From: Sphingomonas sp.
GTDB lineage: Bacteria; Pseudomonadota; Alphaproteobacteria; Sphingomonadales; Sphingomonadaceae
DNA: 29,086 bases
NCBI GenBank assembly: GCA_025981625.1
Contig: JAICXF010000020.1
Span: 1 to 29,086 of the forward strand
Direction: 5' to 3'
Within the stretch, counting starts at the first letter, position 1. Each line of letters opens with the position of its first letter. The position numbers were made by a program, and so were the translations under genes. Shown in pieces: positions 6,759-15,076 of the stretch. The notes under the pieces were generated by a model. That model did not search any database. It worked only from the letters and a program-made list of their open reading frames with translations, and was not told the DNA's origin.

Positions 6759-7475
6759 ATGAGCGGTCCCGTCCAGCCGATCCGCATTGCCTTGTTCGCG
6801 CCCAATGGACGCATGGCCAAGGCGATTGCGGCGGCCGTGTCGGACGGGAGCGAGTTCGTGGTCGACAACGCCGATGGGCAGGTGCTCGTCGATTTTTCTT
6901 CACCCGTGGGCCTCCAAGCGAGCCTCGATCGGGCGGTCTCCGCCGGCATACCCGTCCTGGTCGGCACTACAGGCCTCGACCAAACCGCCGACGAACGGAT
7001 CGCGCGCGCAGCGGAGAAGATTGCGGTGCTGAGGGCGCCCAACACCTCCCTCGGCATCGCGCTGCTTGCCGAATTGGTCGAACGAGCCGCCCAAACCCTC
7101 GGGCCCGATTGGGACATTGAGATCACCGAAGCGCACCACCGGATGAAGGCCGACGCGCCGTCCGGGACGGCCTTGATGCTCGGCGAAGCGGCCGCGCGCG
7201 GTCGTGGAACGTCGCTGCAGGCGGAGCGCGGCCGGGACGGAACCGGACTGAAGCGCGCGCCGGGAGCGATCGGGTTCGCGAGCGTTCGCGGAGGCACGGT
7301 CGCCGGCGATCATGACGTGCTGTTTCTCGGCCCGGATGAACGGCTCGTTCTTGGACATCGGGCGGAGAACCGGATGATCTTCGCCCGGGGGGCGCTTGCG
7401 GCGGCCCGGTTCCTCGTCGGCAAGCCGGCCGGTCTTTATTCGATGCGCGACGTCATCGGGACCCGCGCCGCTTGA
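6759..7475 (+). CDS. dapB: 4-hydroxy-tetrahydrodipicolinate reductase
   Basis: Catalyses the NAD(P)H-dependent step that yields tetrahydrodipicolinate in the diaminopimelate/lysine pathway. The 238-aa protein carries the diagnostic block EAHHRMKADAPSGTA, with H126 and K130 as the catalytic pair, plus VDFSSP (44-49), VGTTGL (68-73) and a C-terminal HRAENRMIFARGA. The N-terminal dinucleotide loop, usually GxxGRMG, reads APNGRMAK, so two of its three glycines are gone. The segment between that loop and VDFSSP is also short, leaving the protein slightly below family length. It is probably still active because the substrate-binding half is fully conserved. The TGA overlaps the TTG start of the permease gene. 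Confidence 0.93.
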   Translation: MSGPVQPIRIALFAPNGRMAKAIAAAVSDGSEFVVDNADGQVLVDFSSPVGLQASLDRAVSAGIPVLVGTTGLDQTADERIARAAEKIAVLRAPNTSLGIALLAELVERAAQTLGPDWDIEITEAHHRMKADAPSGTALMLGEAAARGRGTSLQAERGRDGTGLKRAPGAIGFASVRGGTVAGDHDVLFLGPDERLVLGHRAENRMIFARGALAAARFLVGKPAGLYSMRDVIGTRAA

Positions 7476-8797
7476 GCGGAGCGGCGGCAACCGAACCCCA
7501 CGGCCTCGCCCGCCGTCTCACTCTGTTCGATGCCACGATGCTGGTGATGGGCGGAATCATCGGCTCGGGCATCTTCGTCACTCCGTCCGAAGTCGCCCGG
7601 CACGTCGGTACGCCCTTCCTGATCGTCGGCGTTTGGCTCCTGGGCGGCGCGGTCTTCGCGCTCGCGGGCGCCTTCGTTTACGCCGAGCTGGCGGTCCGCC
7701 GACCGGCGCTTGGCGGGCAATATGCCTATCTTCGCGATGCATACGGGCCCCTGCCCGCGTTTCTCTACGGCTGGGCGCTGCTGCTGGTGATCCAGTCGGG
7801 CGGAATGGCGGCGGTGGCGATCACCTTCGCGCGATACGTCAACGGCTTCGCGCACCTCCCGTTGAGCGACACCGCACTTGCGGCCGCCGCAATCGCCTTC
7901 CTGACGCTGGTCAACTGCTCCGGCGTCCGCTCCGGAAGCAACGTGCAGAGCCTGCTGATGGTGCTGAAGATCCTCGCCATTGCCGCACTCGTTGGCGTGG
8001 GGTTGTGGCTTACTCCAGAGCACGCCTCAGGGCCCGCGGAATCCGCCGGCGGGCTCAGCGGCATCGGCGCCGCGCTCGTTCCGGTGATCTTCTCCTACGG
8101 CGGCTGGCAGACGGCGAGCTTCGTCGCCGCGGAGCTGCGAAAGCCCGAGCGCGACCTTGGCCGCGGCATGCTGCTCGGGGTCGGCGGCGTGATCCTCCTC
8201 TACACGCTCGTCGTGTTCGTTTGCCTTCACGCGCTGGGACCGGCAGGGCTTGCCGCATCGACCACGCCCGCGAGCGACGTGATGCGGGCTGCCGTTGGAC
8301 CGACGGGCGCGACCTTCATCGGCGTCGGCATCGCAATCTCGGCGCTGGGATTTCTCAGCCAGGGCATGCTGACCGCGCCGCGGGTCTATTTCGCGATGGC
8401 CGAAGACGGGCTGTTCTTCCGCTCCGTGGCGACCGTATCGAAGCGAACCCGGGTTCCGGTGATCGCCATTCTGCTGCAGGGCGCCGTCACCATGGTCATC
8501 GCGCTGTCGGGCACCTTCGGTCAGATCCTGAGCTACGTCATTTCAGTCGACCTGATCTTCTTCGCGCTGACAGGCGCCGCACTGTTCATTTTCCGCAAGC
8601 GATCGAATGCCGCTGCCTCCTCTGTCGTGCCGGGGCATCCGTTCACGACCATCCTGTTCGTCGGATCCTGCATTCTCGTGATCGTCGCCACAATCTGGAA
8701 TGCGCCGTGGAACGCGATGATCGGCTACGCCATCCTGCTCGCGGGCGTCCCCGCCTTTCTCTACTGGCGCGGGAAGAGGGAGCGCTCCACCCGATGA
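7472..8797 (+). CDS. APC-family amino acid permease
   Basis: A 441-aa integral membrane transporter of the amino acid-polyamine-cation superfamily, probably moving an amino acid across the inner membrane. The first helix carries the family glycine motif GGIIGSGIF (about 27-35), which forms the substrate site in this fold. About 12 hydrophobic segments follow, including LIVGVWLLGGAVFALAG and LVPVIFSYGGWQ. The TTG at 7472 overlaps the dapB stop (TTGA) and gives a normal N-terminus; the first downstream ATG (about 7538) would cut into helix 1, so TTG is preferred. The stop overlaps the aminotransferase start (ATGA). The substrate cannot be read from sequence; lying between dapB and an aminotransferase, an amino acid is likely. 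Confidence 0.9.
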   Translation: MSGAAATEPHGLARRLTLFDATMLVMGGIIGSGIFVTPSEVARHVGTPFLIVGVWLLGGAVFALAGAFVYAELAVRRPALGGQYAYLRDAYGPLPAFLYGWALLLVIQSGGMAAVAITFARYVNGFAHLPLSDTALAAAAIAFLTLVNCSGVRSGSNVQSLLMVLKILAIAALVGVGLWLTPEHASGPAESAGGLSGIGAALVPVIFSYGGWQTASFVAAELRKPERDLGRGMLLGVGGVILLYTLVVFVCLHALGPAGLAASTTPASDVMRAAVGPTGATFIGVGIAISALGFLSQGMLTAPRVYFAMAEDGLFFRSVATVSKRTRVPVIAILLQGAVTMVIALSGTFGQILSYVISVDLIFFALTGAALFIFRKRSNAAASSVVPGHPFTTILFVGSCILVIVATIWNAPWNAMIGYAILLAGVPAFLYWRGKRERSTR

Positions 8798-9876
8798 TTC
8801 GGCCACGAGCAATGCAGTCGGGCTACATGCATTGGGCGAAGTTCCATCCGCCGGTTCGCTATTCCCTGACCGGAAGCGAAGTGCCGCATTTCCGGATGGA
8901 CCGGTTGCCGATCGGCATCGCCGACCTGGACCTCGATGGCGCGAGCCACCCGCGCTACGTGCCGCTGCGCGAGCGGATCGCTGCCCGCTACGGTGTTGCC
9001 ATGGAGCAGGTCGTCACCGCCGACGGGACGGCGATGGCCAACTTCGTGGCGATGGCGACCCTCCTTTCGCCCGGCGACGAGGTGCTGGTCGAAGAGCCGG
9101 CCTACGAATTGCTGCTTGGTGTCGCGAGCTTCCTTGGCGCGGTCATCAAACGGTTCGAGCGCAAGGCAGCGGAAGCCTTCCGCCTCGATCCTGCTGCAGT
9201 GGAAGGGATGATTACCCCCGCGACCCGCCTGATCGTCATCACCAACCTGCACAACCCAAGCTCGAACCTCGCCAGCGAGGCCGAACTAGCGGAGATCGGC
9301 GACATGGCGGCACGGGTTGGAGCGCATGTTCTGGTCGACGAGGTCTATCTCGACTCCGCCGTCCCGCCCCGCCGAAGCGCGGTCCACGTCGGGCCGCAGT
9401 TCATCAGCACGAGCAGCCTGACCAAGGTTTACGGGTTGAGCGGGCTGCGCTGCGGCTGGATCCTCGCCGAACCGGGGCTTGCCGAGCGGATGTGGCGGCT
9501 CAACGACCTGTTCGGAGTGAATCAGGCCCATCCCGCGGAGCGGCTCGCCTGCATTGCGTTCGACCGGCTCGACGAAGTGGTCGGGGACACACCGGCCATG
9601 CTCGAGCGCAATCGCGAGCTGTTCAATGCCTTTGCCGCGAGCCGCGGTGACCTCGACTGCGCTCCGGCCGAGCATGGTATCACCGCCTTTCCGCGCTGGG
9701 CCGGCGGGGATACGCAGCGGCTCGACGATCACCTGCACCGCAAATACGATACGGCGATAGTTCCGGGCCATTGGTTCGAACGGCCCGAGCACTTCCGCAT
9801 CGGCTTCGGCCTGCCCAGTATCGACTTCGAACAAGCGCTGAGCCGCCTTGGGCGCGGTCTGGACGACTTGCGATGA
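8794..9876 (+). CDS. Class I/II PLP-dependent aminotransferase
   Basis: A 360-aa fold-type I PLP enzyme. The Schiff-base Lys is K211 in STSSLTKVYGLSGLRCGWI; N154 in NLHNPSS and D182 with Y185 in VDEVYLD bind the cofactor, and an Arg near the C-terminus (HFRIGFG) would hold the substrate carboxylate. The start is the ATG overlapping the permease stop; the frame is open far upstream but lies over the permease gene. The N-terminal 35 residues are shorter than in standard aspartate aminotransferases. It belongs to the broad AspC/Ib-like group; donor and acceptor are not identifiable. Coupling to an amino acid permease suggests use or salvage of an imported amino acid. Its TGA overlaps the nth start. 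Confidence 0.9.
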   Translation: MIRPRAMQSGYMHWAKFHPPVRYSLTGSEVPHFRMDRLPIGIADLDLDGASHPRYVPLRERIAARYGVAMEQVVTADGTAMANFVAMATLLSPGDEVLVEEPAYELLLGVASFLGAVIKRFERKAAEAFRLDPAAVEGMITPATRLIVITNLHNPSSNLASEAELAEIGDMAARVGAHVLVDEVYLDSAVPPRRSAVHVGPQFISTSSLTKVYGLSGLRCGWILAEPGLAERMWRLNDLFGVNQAHPAERLACIAFDRLDEVVGDTPAMLERNRELFNAFAASRGDLDCAPAEHGITAFPRWAGGDTQRLDDHLHRKYDTAIVPGHWFERPEHFRIGFGLPSIDFEQALSRLGRGLDDLR

Positions 9877-10640
9877 CCCGCGCGCAGGTGTTCGAATTCT
9901 TCCGCCGTCTCGCGGAGGCGAACCCGTCGCCGACGACCGAGCTCAATTATACGAACCCGTACACGCTGCTGGTCGCCGTCGTGCTGTCCGCCCAGGCCAC
10001 CGACGCCAGCGTCAACATCGCGACCAGGCCGCTGTTTGAATACATCGAGACTCCCCGGCAGATGATCGATCTGGGCGAGGACCGGCTGCGCGAGGCGATA
10101 AAGACCATCGGCCTGTTCAACACCAAGGCCAAGAACGTCATCGCGCTGAGCGAGGCGCTGATCGAGCGCTACGGCGGCGAGGTCCCTCTAACGCGCGAGG
10201 AGCTGCAGTCCCTTCCGGGCGTCGGCCGCAAGACCGCCAACGTGGTACTCAACACCGCCTTTGGCGAGGAAACCTTCGCCGTCGACACGCACGTGTTCCG
10301 CGTGTGCAACCGAACCGGCCTCGCCGGCGGCAAAACGGTCGAGGAGGTCGAGGCGAAGCTCGACAAGATCGTCCCTCAGCCATTCCGCCGCGACGCGCAT
10401 CACTGGCTGATCCTGCACGGTCGCTACACCTGCAAGGCGCGGCTGCCCGAGTGCTGGCGCTGCCCCGTCATCGATCTCTGTCGCTATCAGCCGAAGACTC
10501 CTCCGCCCGAAGAACGCGCTAAATCCAGCGCCGCTCGAACCGCGAGCCGAGGGTCGTCAAAAGCTCGTATTGCGAAAGTCCGGACTGCTTCGAGGCCAAC
10601 GGCAAATCATAGTCGATCTCGACCCAGTCGCCTTCCTTGA
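9873..10640 (+). CDS. nth: Endonuclease III with an unusual basic C-terminal tail
   Basis: DNA glycosylase/AP lyase for oxidised pyrimidines. Residues align by number with the E. coli enzyme: helix-hairpin-helix LPGVGRKTANVV with K120, catalytic D138 in VDTHVFR, and 4Fe-4S cysteines C187, C194, C197 and C203. The E. coli protein ends at 211 aa, whereas this frame runs to 255. The last 38 residues or so (from about 218) are rich in Arg, Ser and Ala and are encoded by the antisense of the alr 3' end, a 122-bp convergent overlap. A TAA in another frame at 10520-10522, near the expected end, suggests the original stop was lost by a small indel. The start overlaps the aminotransferase stop (ATGA). 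Confidence 0.95.
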   Translation: MTRAQVFEFFRRLAEANPSPTTELNYTNPYTLLVAVVLSAQATDASVNIATRPLFEYIETPRQMIDLGEDRLREAIKTIGLFNTKAKNVIALSEALIERYGGEVPLTREELQSLPGVGRKTANVVLNTAFGEETFAVDTHVFRVCNRTGLAGGKTVEEVEAKLDKIVPQPFRRDAHHWLILHGRYTCKARLPECWRCPVIDLCRYQPKTPPPEERAKSSAARTASRGSSKARIAKVRTASRPTANHSRSRPSRLP

Positions 10641-11547
10641 GCCCCGGCGCCGCATCCACGCCGACAGCGATCAGGTCCATCGACACCCTCCCGAGCACCG
10701 GCAGCGCGTACTCACCCGCAAATGCCGACCCGTGCGACGAGAAGCCGCGCAGGTAACCGTCGGCATAGCCGATATTGAGGATCGCCGCTTCGGTGTCCTC
10801 GTGAGCGATGAAGGTCGCGCCATAGCCGCAGCTCTCGCCCTTCGGGATCGTTCGCCGCTGAACGATCTCCGCCTCCACGCGCGCGACCTGGCGGATATTG
10901 CCCTCCGCTTCCGTGCGGGGAATGCCCCCGTAGAGCGACAGACCGGGCCGAACGAGATCGAAGCTGTAGTCGCGGCCGAGGCAGATCCCCGCGCTGTTGG
11001 CGAGGCTGTAGCGCCGCGCCGGAACCGCCGAGACCACCGCATGAAAGCGTTCGAGCTGCATCGCATTCATCGCGCTGTCCTCGTCGGCGCAGGCGAGATG
11101 GCTGTGCAGGGTGTCGATCGTCAGGCCGTCGAACAGACCGATCTCAGTGGGCCTCAGCCCGAGCCGGTTCATGCCGGTATCAATCATGACGTCGCACGGG
11201 CGGTTTGGCGCAATCTCCTTCCAGCGAGCGACTTGCTCTGCGGTATTCAGGCAAGGCCGCGCCGCTAGGCGAAGAGCCGCCTCCCCATCAACCGGGCCAA
11301 CGCCATGCAGAACCACCAGGCTGACGCTTTCCGGCAGATTACCCAGCGCTTCCGCCTCGGCCCACGTGGACACGAAGAAGTCCCGACACCCCGCGTCAAT
11401 CAGCGTCTCGGTCGTTTCCCGGCCGCCAAGACCGTAGCCGTTCGCTTTAACAGCGGCGCCGGCCGCCACACCGGCGTGTCGGGCGAGCCACCGCCAGTTG
11501 GCCTGGAGCGCGGCGCGGTCGACGGTCAGGCGCAGGGCACGGTGCAT
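10519..11547 (-). CDS. alr: Alanine racemase
   Basis: PLP enzyme that makes D-alanine for peptidoglycan. From ATG 11545-11547 it is 342 aa. K34 in AAVKANGYGLGG is the PLP Lys, and the second catalytic residue is the Tyr of SCGYGATF. Other marks are MIDTGMNRLGL and VLGRVSMDLIAV. I chose 11547 because AAAGGG sits 6 bp before it; an ATG two codons upstream (11553) is also in frame but leaves only about 2 bp to that site. The frame stays open into the palindromic repeat at 11561-11647, giving spurious residues such as FVLSPSKD, which should not be annotated. The 3' end overlaps nth. Confidence 0.95.
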   Translation of the reverse strand: MHRALRLTVDRAALQANWRWLARHAGVAAGAAVKANGYGLGGRETTETLIDAGCRDFFVSTWAEAEALGNLPESVSLVVLHGVGPVDGEAALRLAARPCLNTAEQVARWKEIAPNRPCDVMIDTGMNRLGLRPTEIGLFDGLTIDTLHSHLACADEDSAMNAMQLERFHAVVSAVPARRYSLANSAGICLGRDYSFDLVRPGLSLYGGIPRTEAEGNIRQVARVEAEIVQRRTIPKGESCGYGATFIAHEDTEAAILNIGYADGYLRGFSSHGSAFAGEYALPVLGRVSMDLIAVGVDAAPGLKEGDWVEIDYDLPLASKQSGLSQYELLTTLGSRFERRWI

Positions 11548-11560
11548 GGCCATCCCTTTC

Positions 11561-11647
11561 ACCGTTCGTCTCGAGCTTGTCGAGGGACTGTCCTCCCCCT
11601 TCGACGCGAACAAACTGCAGTCCTTCGACGGGCTCAGGACGAACGGT
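11561..11647. repeat. Dispersed palindromic element between alr and the GFA gene
   Basis: Arms 11561-11590 and 11618-11647 are inverted copies, identical at 25 of 30 positions, around a 27-bp spacer. The core CTTCGACGGGCTCAGG is related to the core of the element inside cobB, and one frame reads RPEPVEG, a peptide I recall from spurious ORFs in sphingomonad genomes. The right arm supplies the last codons and the TGA stop (11634-11636) of the upstream GFA gene. The left arm ends about 14 bp before the alr start, so it also shapes the alr leader. Confidence 0.85.
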
Positions 11648-12008
11648 TGAGATCTTCGGCGGCTTGCTCCCAATTTCGACCGTCGAACTGCTCAATGGCC
11701 AGCTCGACCTGCTCGTCGAGGCAGTTGGCATTCACGCTCCACGCACCGGGGTGCGAACGCGGCTGATAGAAGCTCTTCACCCCGCAATGGCGGCAGAACA
11801 AATGCTCGGCCGTGCCCGTCCCGAACCGATAGCTGGTGAGAGCGTCGCGGCCGGTTAGCAGCTCGAACTGCTCATGAGGCACCACCACGTGAAGAAAGCC
11901 GGTCATCCGGCAGATGGAGCAATTGCAATCGAGCGCAGGGACCGGCGGATCGGGCAGCGCGGCTTCAAACCGCACCGCGCCGCAATGGCACCCGCCACGA
12001 ACCTGCAT
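11634..12008 (-). CDS. GFA / CENP-V family zinc-binding protein
   Basis: A 124-aa protein with the cysteine pattern of the GFA family: GCHCGAVRF near the N-terminus, then CNCSICRMTGF, then CRHCGVKSFYQPRSHPG. These cysteines bind zinc. The family includes a glutathione-dependent formaldehyde-activating enzyme, but most members have no proven reaction, so only the fold is claimed. The ATG at 12006-12008 has AAGGG about 7 bp upstream; the frame is open further upstream but without homology. The final residues (NRSS) and the stop lie inside a palindromic repeat, so the ancestral C-terminus may have been different. Confidence 0.88.
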   Translation of the reverse strand: MQVRGGCHCGAVRFEAALPDPPVPALDCNCSICRMTGFLHVVVPHEQFELLTGRDALTSYRFGTGTAEHLFCRHCGVKSFYQPRSHPGAWSVNANCLDEQVELAIEQFDGRNWEQAAEDLNRSS

Positions 12009-12084
12009 CTCATCCCTTCCCGGTCGACAGGCCGACGCGCCTAAATGCGGGGAACCCGCGGCGCAAGCGGTCAGGTTCGGGAGT

Positions 12085-12957
12085 TTATTCGTCGGTGTAA
12101 TGGGGCTCCGGCCGCTCGTGCAGCGCCTCATAATGGACCAGCGCCGGCGTTGGCCCGAATGGGACGGGCTGCCCACCCCGAAATGCCCATTCGCCGCGAT
12201 CACAATCCCCATTGCGAACATAGCCGTTGATGTAGAGGCGCCGCTTGTGTCCCGACACGTTCTTGCCCGAGCCGTGCACCAGATAGGGGCTCCATAACGC
12301 CAGGTCGCCCGGCTCGAGCAGCAGGTCGATCGCGTCGGCCGCTGACAGTCCGACCTCCTCGAGCGCGGAATCGGTCATGGCCGTCCCGAGCGCCTTTTGC
12401 GAGGAATCCATGTCGAGATCGCCGCGCAAGTGGCTGCCCGGAATGATCCGCATGCAACCCGACTGCGGCCTGTGCGGGTCGATTGCCAGCCCGGTCTGAA
12501 CATAAGCCGTGGCAAGGTTGCGATAAGCAGACGCCGGACGCCGGAAGCGGCTGTCCTGGTGCCACGCGAAGTCGCCCAGCGAACCGGGCGCCTTCCAGTG
12601 GACCTGGTTGATGATCTGCTTGAGATCGTAGCCGATCAGCGGCTCGAGCAGCTCGGCAAAGCGCATGTCGAGCCGGACCGAATTGAGCACCGGCTGGTGG
12701 TATGACGGCCACTGGACCATCCGCACCAACGGCTCGCCTTCCCCCTCCCGCGCGACGTTGTAGAACAGGTTGCCATGACGGAAGCATCGCCCATGAGCGA
12801 CGCCCTCGGCGTAAATCGCGTCCATCGCCTCGGCAATTTCCTCGATTTCGGCCCGGCCGAAGAAGCCACGCACAATGGCATATCCGTCGCGCCAGTAATG
12901 CGTGAGATCCGCTGTCGCGCGGCCCGGTTCATCCCTTCGCAGCGGCTGCGAAGCCAT
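12085..12957 (-). CDS. Phytanoyl-CoA dioxygenase (PhyH) family protein
   Basis: A 290-aa Fe(II)/2-oxoglutarate-dependent oxygenase by sequence. The iron triad is H133 and D135 in FAWHQDSRF and H228 in YLVHGSGKN; the 2-oxoglutarate Arg is probably R239 or R240 in KRRLYINGY. The N-terminal block YWRDGYAIVRGFFG and the line MRIIPGSHLRGDLDMDS are typical of the family. Substrates in this family range from fatty acyl-CoA to antibiotics and ectoine, and nothing nearby narrows the choice: the flanks are glmS and a GFA protein. The start at ATG 12955-12957 has GGGGAG upstream, within a small hairpin-capable CCCCT/AGGGG stretch at about 12967-12982. Confidence 0.88.
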   Translation of the reverse strand: MASQPLRRDEPGRATADLTHYWRDGYAIVRGFFGRAEIEEIAEAMDAIYAEGVAHGRCFRHGNLFYNVAREGEGEPLVRMVQWPSYHQPVLNSVRLDMRFAELLEPLIGYDLKQIINQVHWKAPGSLGDFAWHQDSRFRRPASAYRNLATAYVQTGLAIDPHRPQSGCMRIIPGSHLRGDLDMDSSQKALGTAMTDSALEEVGLSAADAIDLLLEPGDLALWSPYLVHGSGKNVSGHKRRLYINGYVRNGDCDRGEWAFRGGQPVPFGPTPALVHYEALHERPEPHYTDE

Positions 12958-13031
12958 GACATGTCTCCCCTACCCCGAGGGGAAGATACATCAAGTCTTT
13001 GACAAATCCATAAATTTGCCGCGCGCGGTGA

Positions 13032-14855
13032 TTATTCGACAGTCACGCTCTTGGCGAGGTTGCGCGGCTGGTCGACGTCGGTGCCCTTGAGCACGGCGGT
13101 GTGATAGGCGAGCAGCTGCACCGGCACCGCGTACACCAGCGGTGCGATCAGCGGGTGGACCTTGGGCATTTCGATGGTCGCCATCGATCCTTCGCCCGCT
13201 TCGGCGATTCCCTCGGCATCGCTGATCAGCACGATCCTGCCGCCGCGGGCACGGACCTCCTGCATGTTGCTGACGGTCTTTTCGAACAGCGGGCCTGACG
13301 GCGCGAGCACGATCACCGGCACCTTGTCGTCGATCAGCGCGATCGGCCCATGCTTCATTTCGCCCGCGGCATAGCCTTCGGCGTGAATGTAGCTGATTTC
13401 CTTGAGCTTCAGCGCGCCTTCCATCGCCATCGGATAGTCGGGCCCGCGGCCGAGGTAGAGCACGTCTCGCGCGGGGGCGATCAAATGCGCCATTCCGGCA
13501 ATTTCCTCGTCGTGGCCGAGCGCCGCGTTGATCGCCGCGGGCGCTTCCTGCAGGTGACCGACGATGTCCCGCTCCTCCTCGCGGCTGAGCCGGCCCTTGC
13601 AGCGCGCCACATAAGCCGAGAGCGCCGCCATGACGGCGAGCTGGCACGTGAACGCCTTGGTCGACGCCACCCCGATCTCCGGCCCCGCATGGGTCGGCAG
13701 AAGGAGGTCGACCTCGCGCGCCATCGAGCTGGTGGGCACGTTGATGATGCCGGCGGTCCGGACGCCCATCGATTTCATGTGGCGAAGCGCCGCAAGCGTG
13801 TCGGCGGTCTCGCCCGACTGCGAAATGACGATCCCCAGCGTGTTCGGCAGCAGGACCGGATCGCGGTAGCGGAACTCGCTCGCCACATCGACCTCGACGC
13901 GGATGCCGGCGAACCGCTCGATCCAGTATTTGCCGATCATAGCGACATAGAAGGACGTGCCGCAGGCGACGATCGCCACGCGCTCGACCGCCGCCAGATC
14001 GGATTCGGAGGCGGGCAGCGCCACTTCGCCCTCGAACGGACGAACATACGTCTGAAGAGTCTGGGCAACCACGATCGGCTGCTCGAAAATCTCCTTCTGC
14101 ATGTAGTGGCGGTAATTGCCCTTCTCGACCGGAGCCGACGAGGCGCCGGATTCGACGATATCCCGACGGACCGGATCATTGTTGCGGTCGAAAATCTGGA
14201 TGCCTTCGCGGCGCACCACCGCCCAGTCGCCTTCGTCGAGATAGGCGATGCGCTGGGTCCAGGGGGCGACCGCGAGCGCGTCCGAGCCGAGGTAATTCTC
14301 GCCTTCGCCGTAGCCCACCGTCAGCGGCGCCCCCATGCGCGCGCCGATGATCAGGTCGGGATGGTCGCGGAACAGGATGGCGATGGCGAAAGCGCCGACC
14401 AGTCGCGGGAGGACGGCGGCGACGGCGTCCTCGGGAGAAGCGCCGCGCTCCACCTCGCGCGCGACGAGGTGTCCGACGACCTCGGTGTCGGTTTCGCTTT
14501 CGAACTTGCGCCCTTCGGCGATCAGCTCATCGCGCAGCGGCTTGAAATTCTCGATGATCCCGTTGTGGACCAGCGCGATCGGGCCGATGATGTGCGGATG
14601 CGCGTTGGAGACGGTCGGCGCGCCGTGCGTTGCCCAGCGGGTATGGGCGATGCCGGTCGCGCCGTGCAGCGGATGCTCCCCGAGCTCACGAGCGAGATTG
14701 TCGAGCTTGCCTTCCGCCCGCCGCCGCTCGAGCTGGCCATCGTGGATGGTGCAAATGCCGGCGGAATCATAGCCGCGATACTCGAGGCGCTTGAGGCCAT
14801 CGAACAGCCGCTGCGCGACGTCCGACTGCCCGACGATTCCGACGATTCCACACAT
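13032..14855 (-). CDS. glmS: Glutamine-fructose-6-phosphate aminotransferase
   Basis: Makes glucosamine-6-phosphate, the first committed step to UDP-GlcNAc for peptidoglycan and LPS. The 607-aa length is normal. The protein starts MCGIVGIVG, so the nucleophile after Met removal is Cys1; the frame is open upstream, but homology starts here. The N-terminal class II glutaminase domain has HTRWATHGAPTVSNAHPH, and two SIS domains follow with CGTSFYVAMIGKYW and ISQSGETADT. The C-terminus ends DQPRNLAKSVTVE, as in E. coli. AGGAG lies about 12 bp before the ATG, a long spacing. No glmS ribozyme-like structure was recognised in the leader. glmU, which acts later in the pathway, lies less than 1 kb away on the same strand. 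Confidence 0.97.
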   Translation of the reverse strand: MCGIVGIVGQSDVAQRLFDGLKRLEYRGYDSAGICTIHDGQLERRRAEGKLDNLARELGEHPLHGATGIAHTRWATHGAPTVSNAHPHIIGPIALVHNGIIENFKPLRDELIAEGRKFESETDTEVVGHLVAREVERGASPEDAVAAVLPRLVGAFAIAILFRDHPDLIIGARMGAPLTVGYGEGENYLGSDALAVAPWTQRIAYLDEGDWAVVRREGIQIFDRNNDPVRRDIVESGASSAPVEKGNYRHYMQKEIFEQPIVVAQTLQTYVRPFEGEVALPASESDLAAVERVAIVACGTSFYVAMIGKYWIERFAGIRVEVDVASEFRYRDPVLLPNTLGIVISQSGETADTLAALRHMKSMGVRTAGIINVPTSSMAREVDLLLPTHAGPEIGVASTKAFTCQLAVMAALSAYVARCKGRLSREEERDIVGHLQEAPAAINAALGHDEEIAGMAHLIAPARDVLYLGRGPDYPMAMEGALKLKEISYIHAEGYAAGEMKHGPIALIDDKVPVIVLAPSGPLFEKTVSNMQEVRARGGRIVLISDAEGIAEAGEGSMATIEMPKVHPLIAPLVYAVPVQLLAYHTAVLKGTDVDQPRNLAKSVTVE

Positions 14856-14926
14856 GCGGTCGGCCAGCTCCTGTGATCCGCAAACGCTGCAACGCCATCC
14901 AGCGCGTAACAATCTAAGGGGAGGCC

Positions 14927-14962
14927 ATGTCGCGCACATTAATCCTCGCCGCAAGCGCGTAG
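14927..14962 (+). other. Eleven-codon frame, possible relic of a signal peptide
   Basis: AAGGGGAGG and an ATG are followed by MSRTLILAASA and a TAG. The peptide looks like the beginning of an exported protein's signal sequence, cut short. There is no further sign of the rest, so it is probably chance or a relic. Confidence 0.15.
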
Positions 14963-14974
14963 CTCGGAGGACAC

Positions 14975-15064
14975 ATGGACAGGTACGATGACCAGCAGAC
15001 TTATTGCTGCCCGTGCTGGTCTCAATGCGACCGAAGTTGTAAACTTTCCCCGCTCGGGATTTGA
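14975..15064 (+). CDS. Possible 29-aa cysteine-rich microprotein
   Basis: GGAGG lies 5 bp before an ATG that opens 29 codons containing YCCPCWSQCDRSC, five Cys within 12 residues (C11, C12, C14, C18, C22). Such spacing could bind a metal. An overlapping frame from ATG 14988 (30 aa, ending in RGWR) terminates exactly on the start of the TPR gene (ATGA at 15077-15080) and is an alternative candidate for a coupled leader. I recognise no family for either. Evidence is limited to a good ribosome site and composition. Confidence 0.22.
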   Translation: MDRYDDQQTYCCPCWSQCDRSCKLSPLGI

Positions 15065-15076
15065 TAGGGGGTGGCG

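Noticed and set aside
11554..11673. N-terminal extension of alr with residues such as FVLSPSKD
   Set aside because: It is translation of the palindromic repeat, and a good ribosome site sits directly before the internal ATG at 11547.
12990..13020. TTGACA-like hexamer at about 13000 as a plus-strand promoter
   Set aside because: No matching -10 element and no plus-strand gene downstream; the region lies between two minus-strand genes.
13350..14876. 508-codon open frame on plus opposite glmS
   Set aside because: Antisense shadow of a fully conserved glmS; the composition is not protein-like and no motif is seen.
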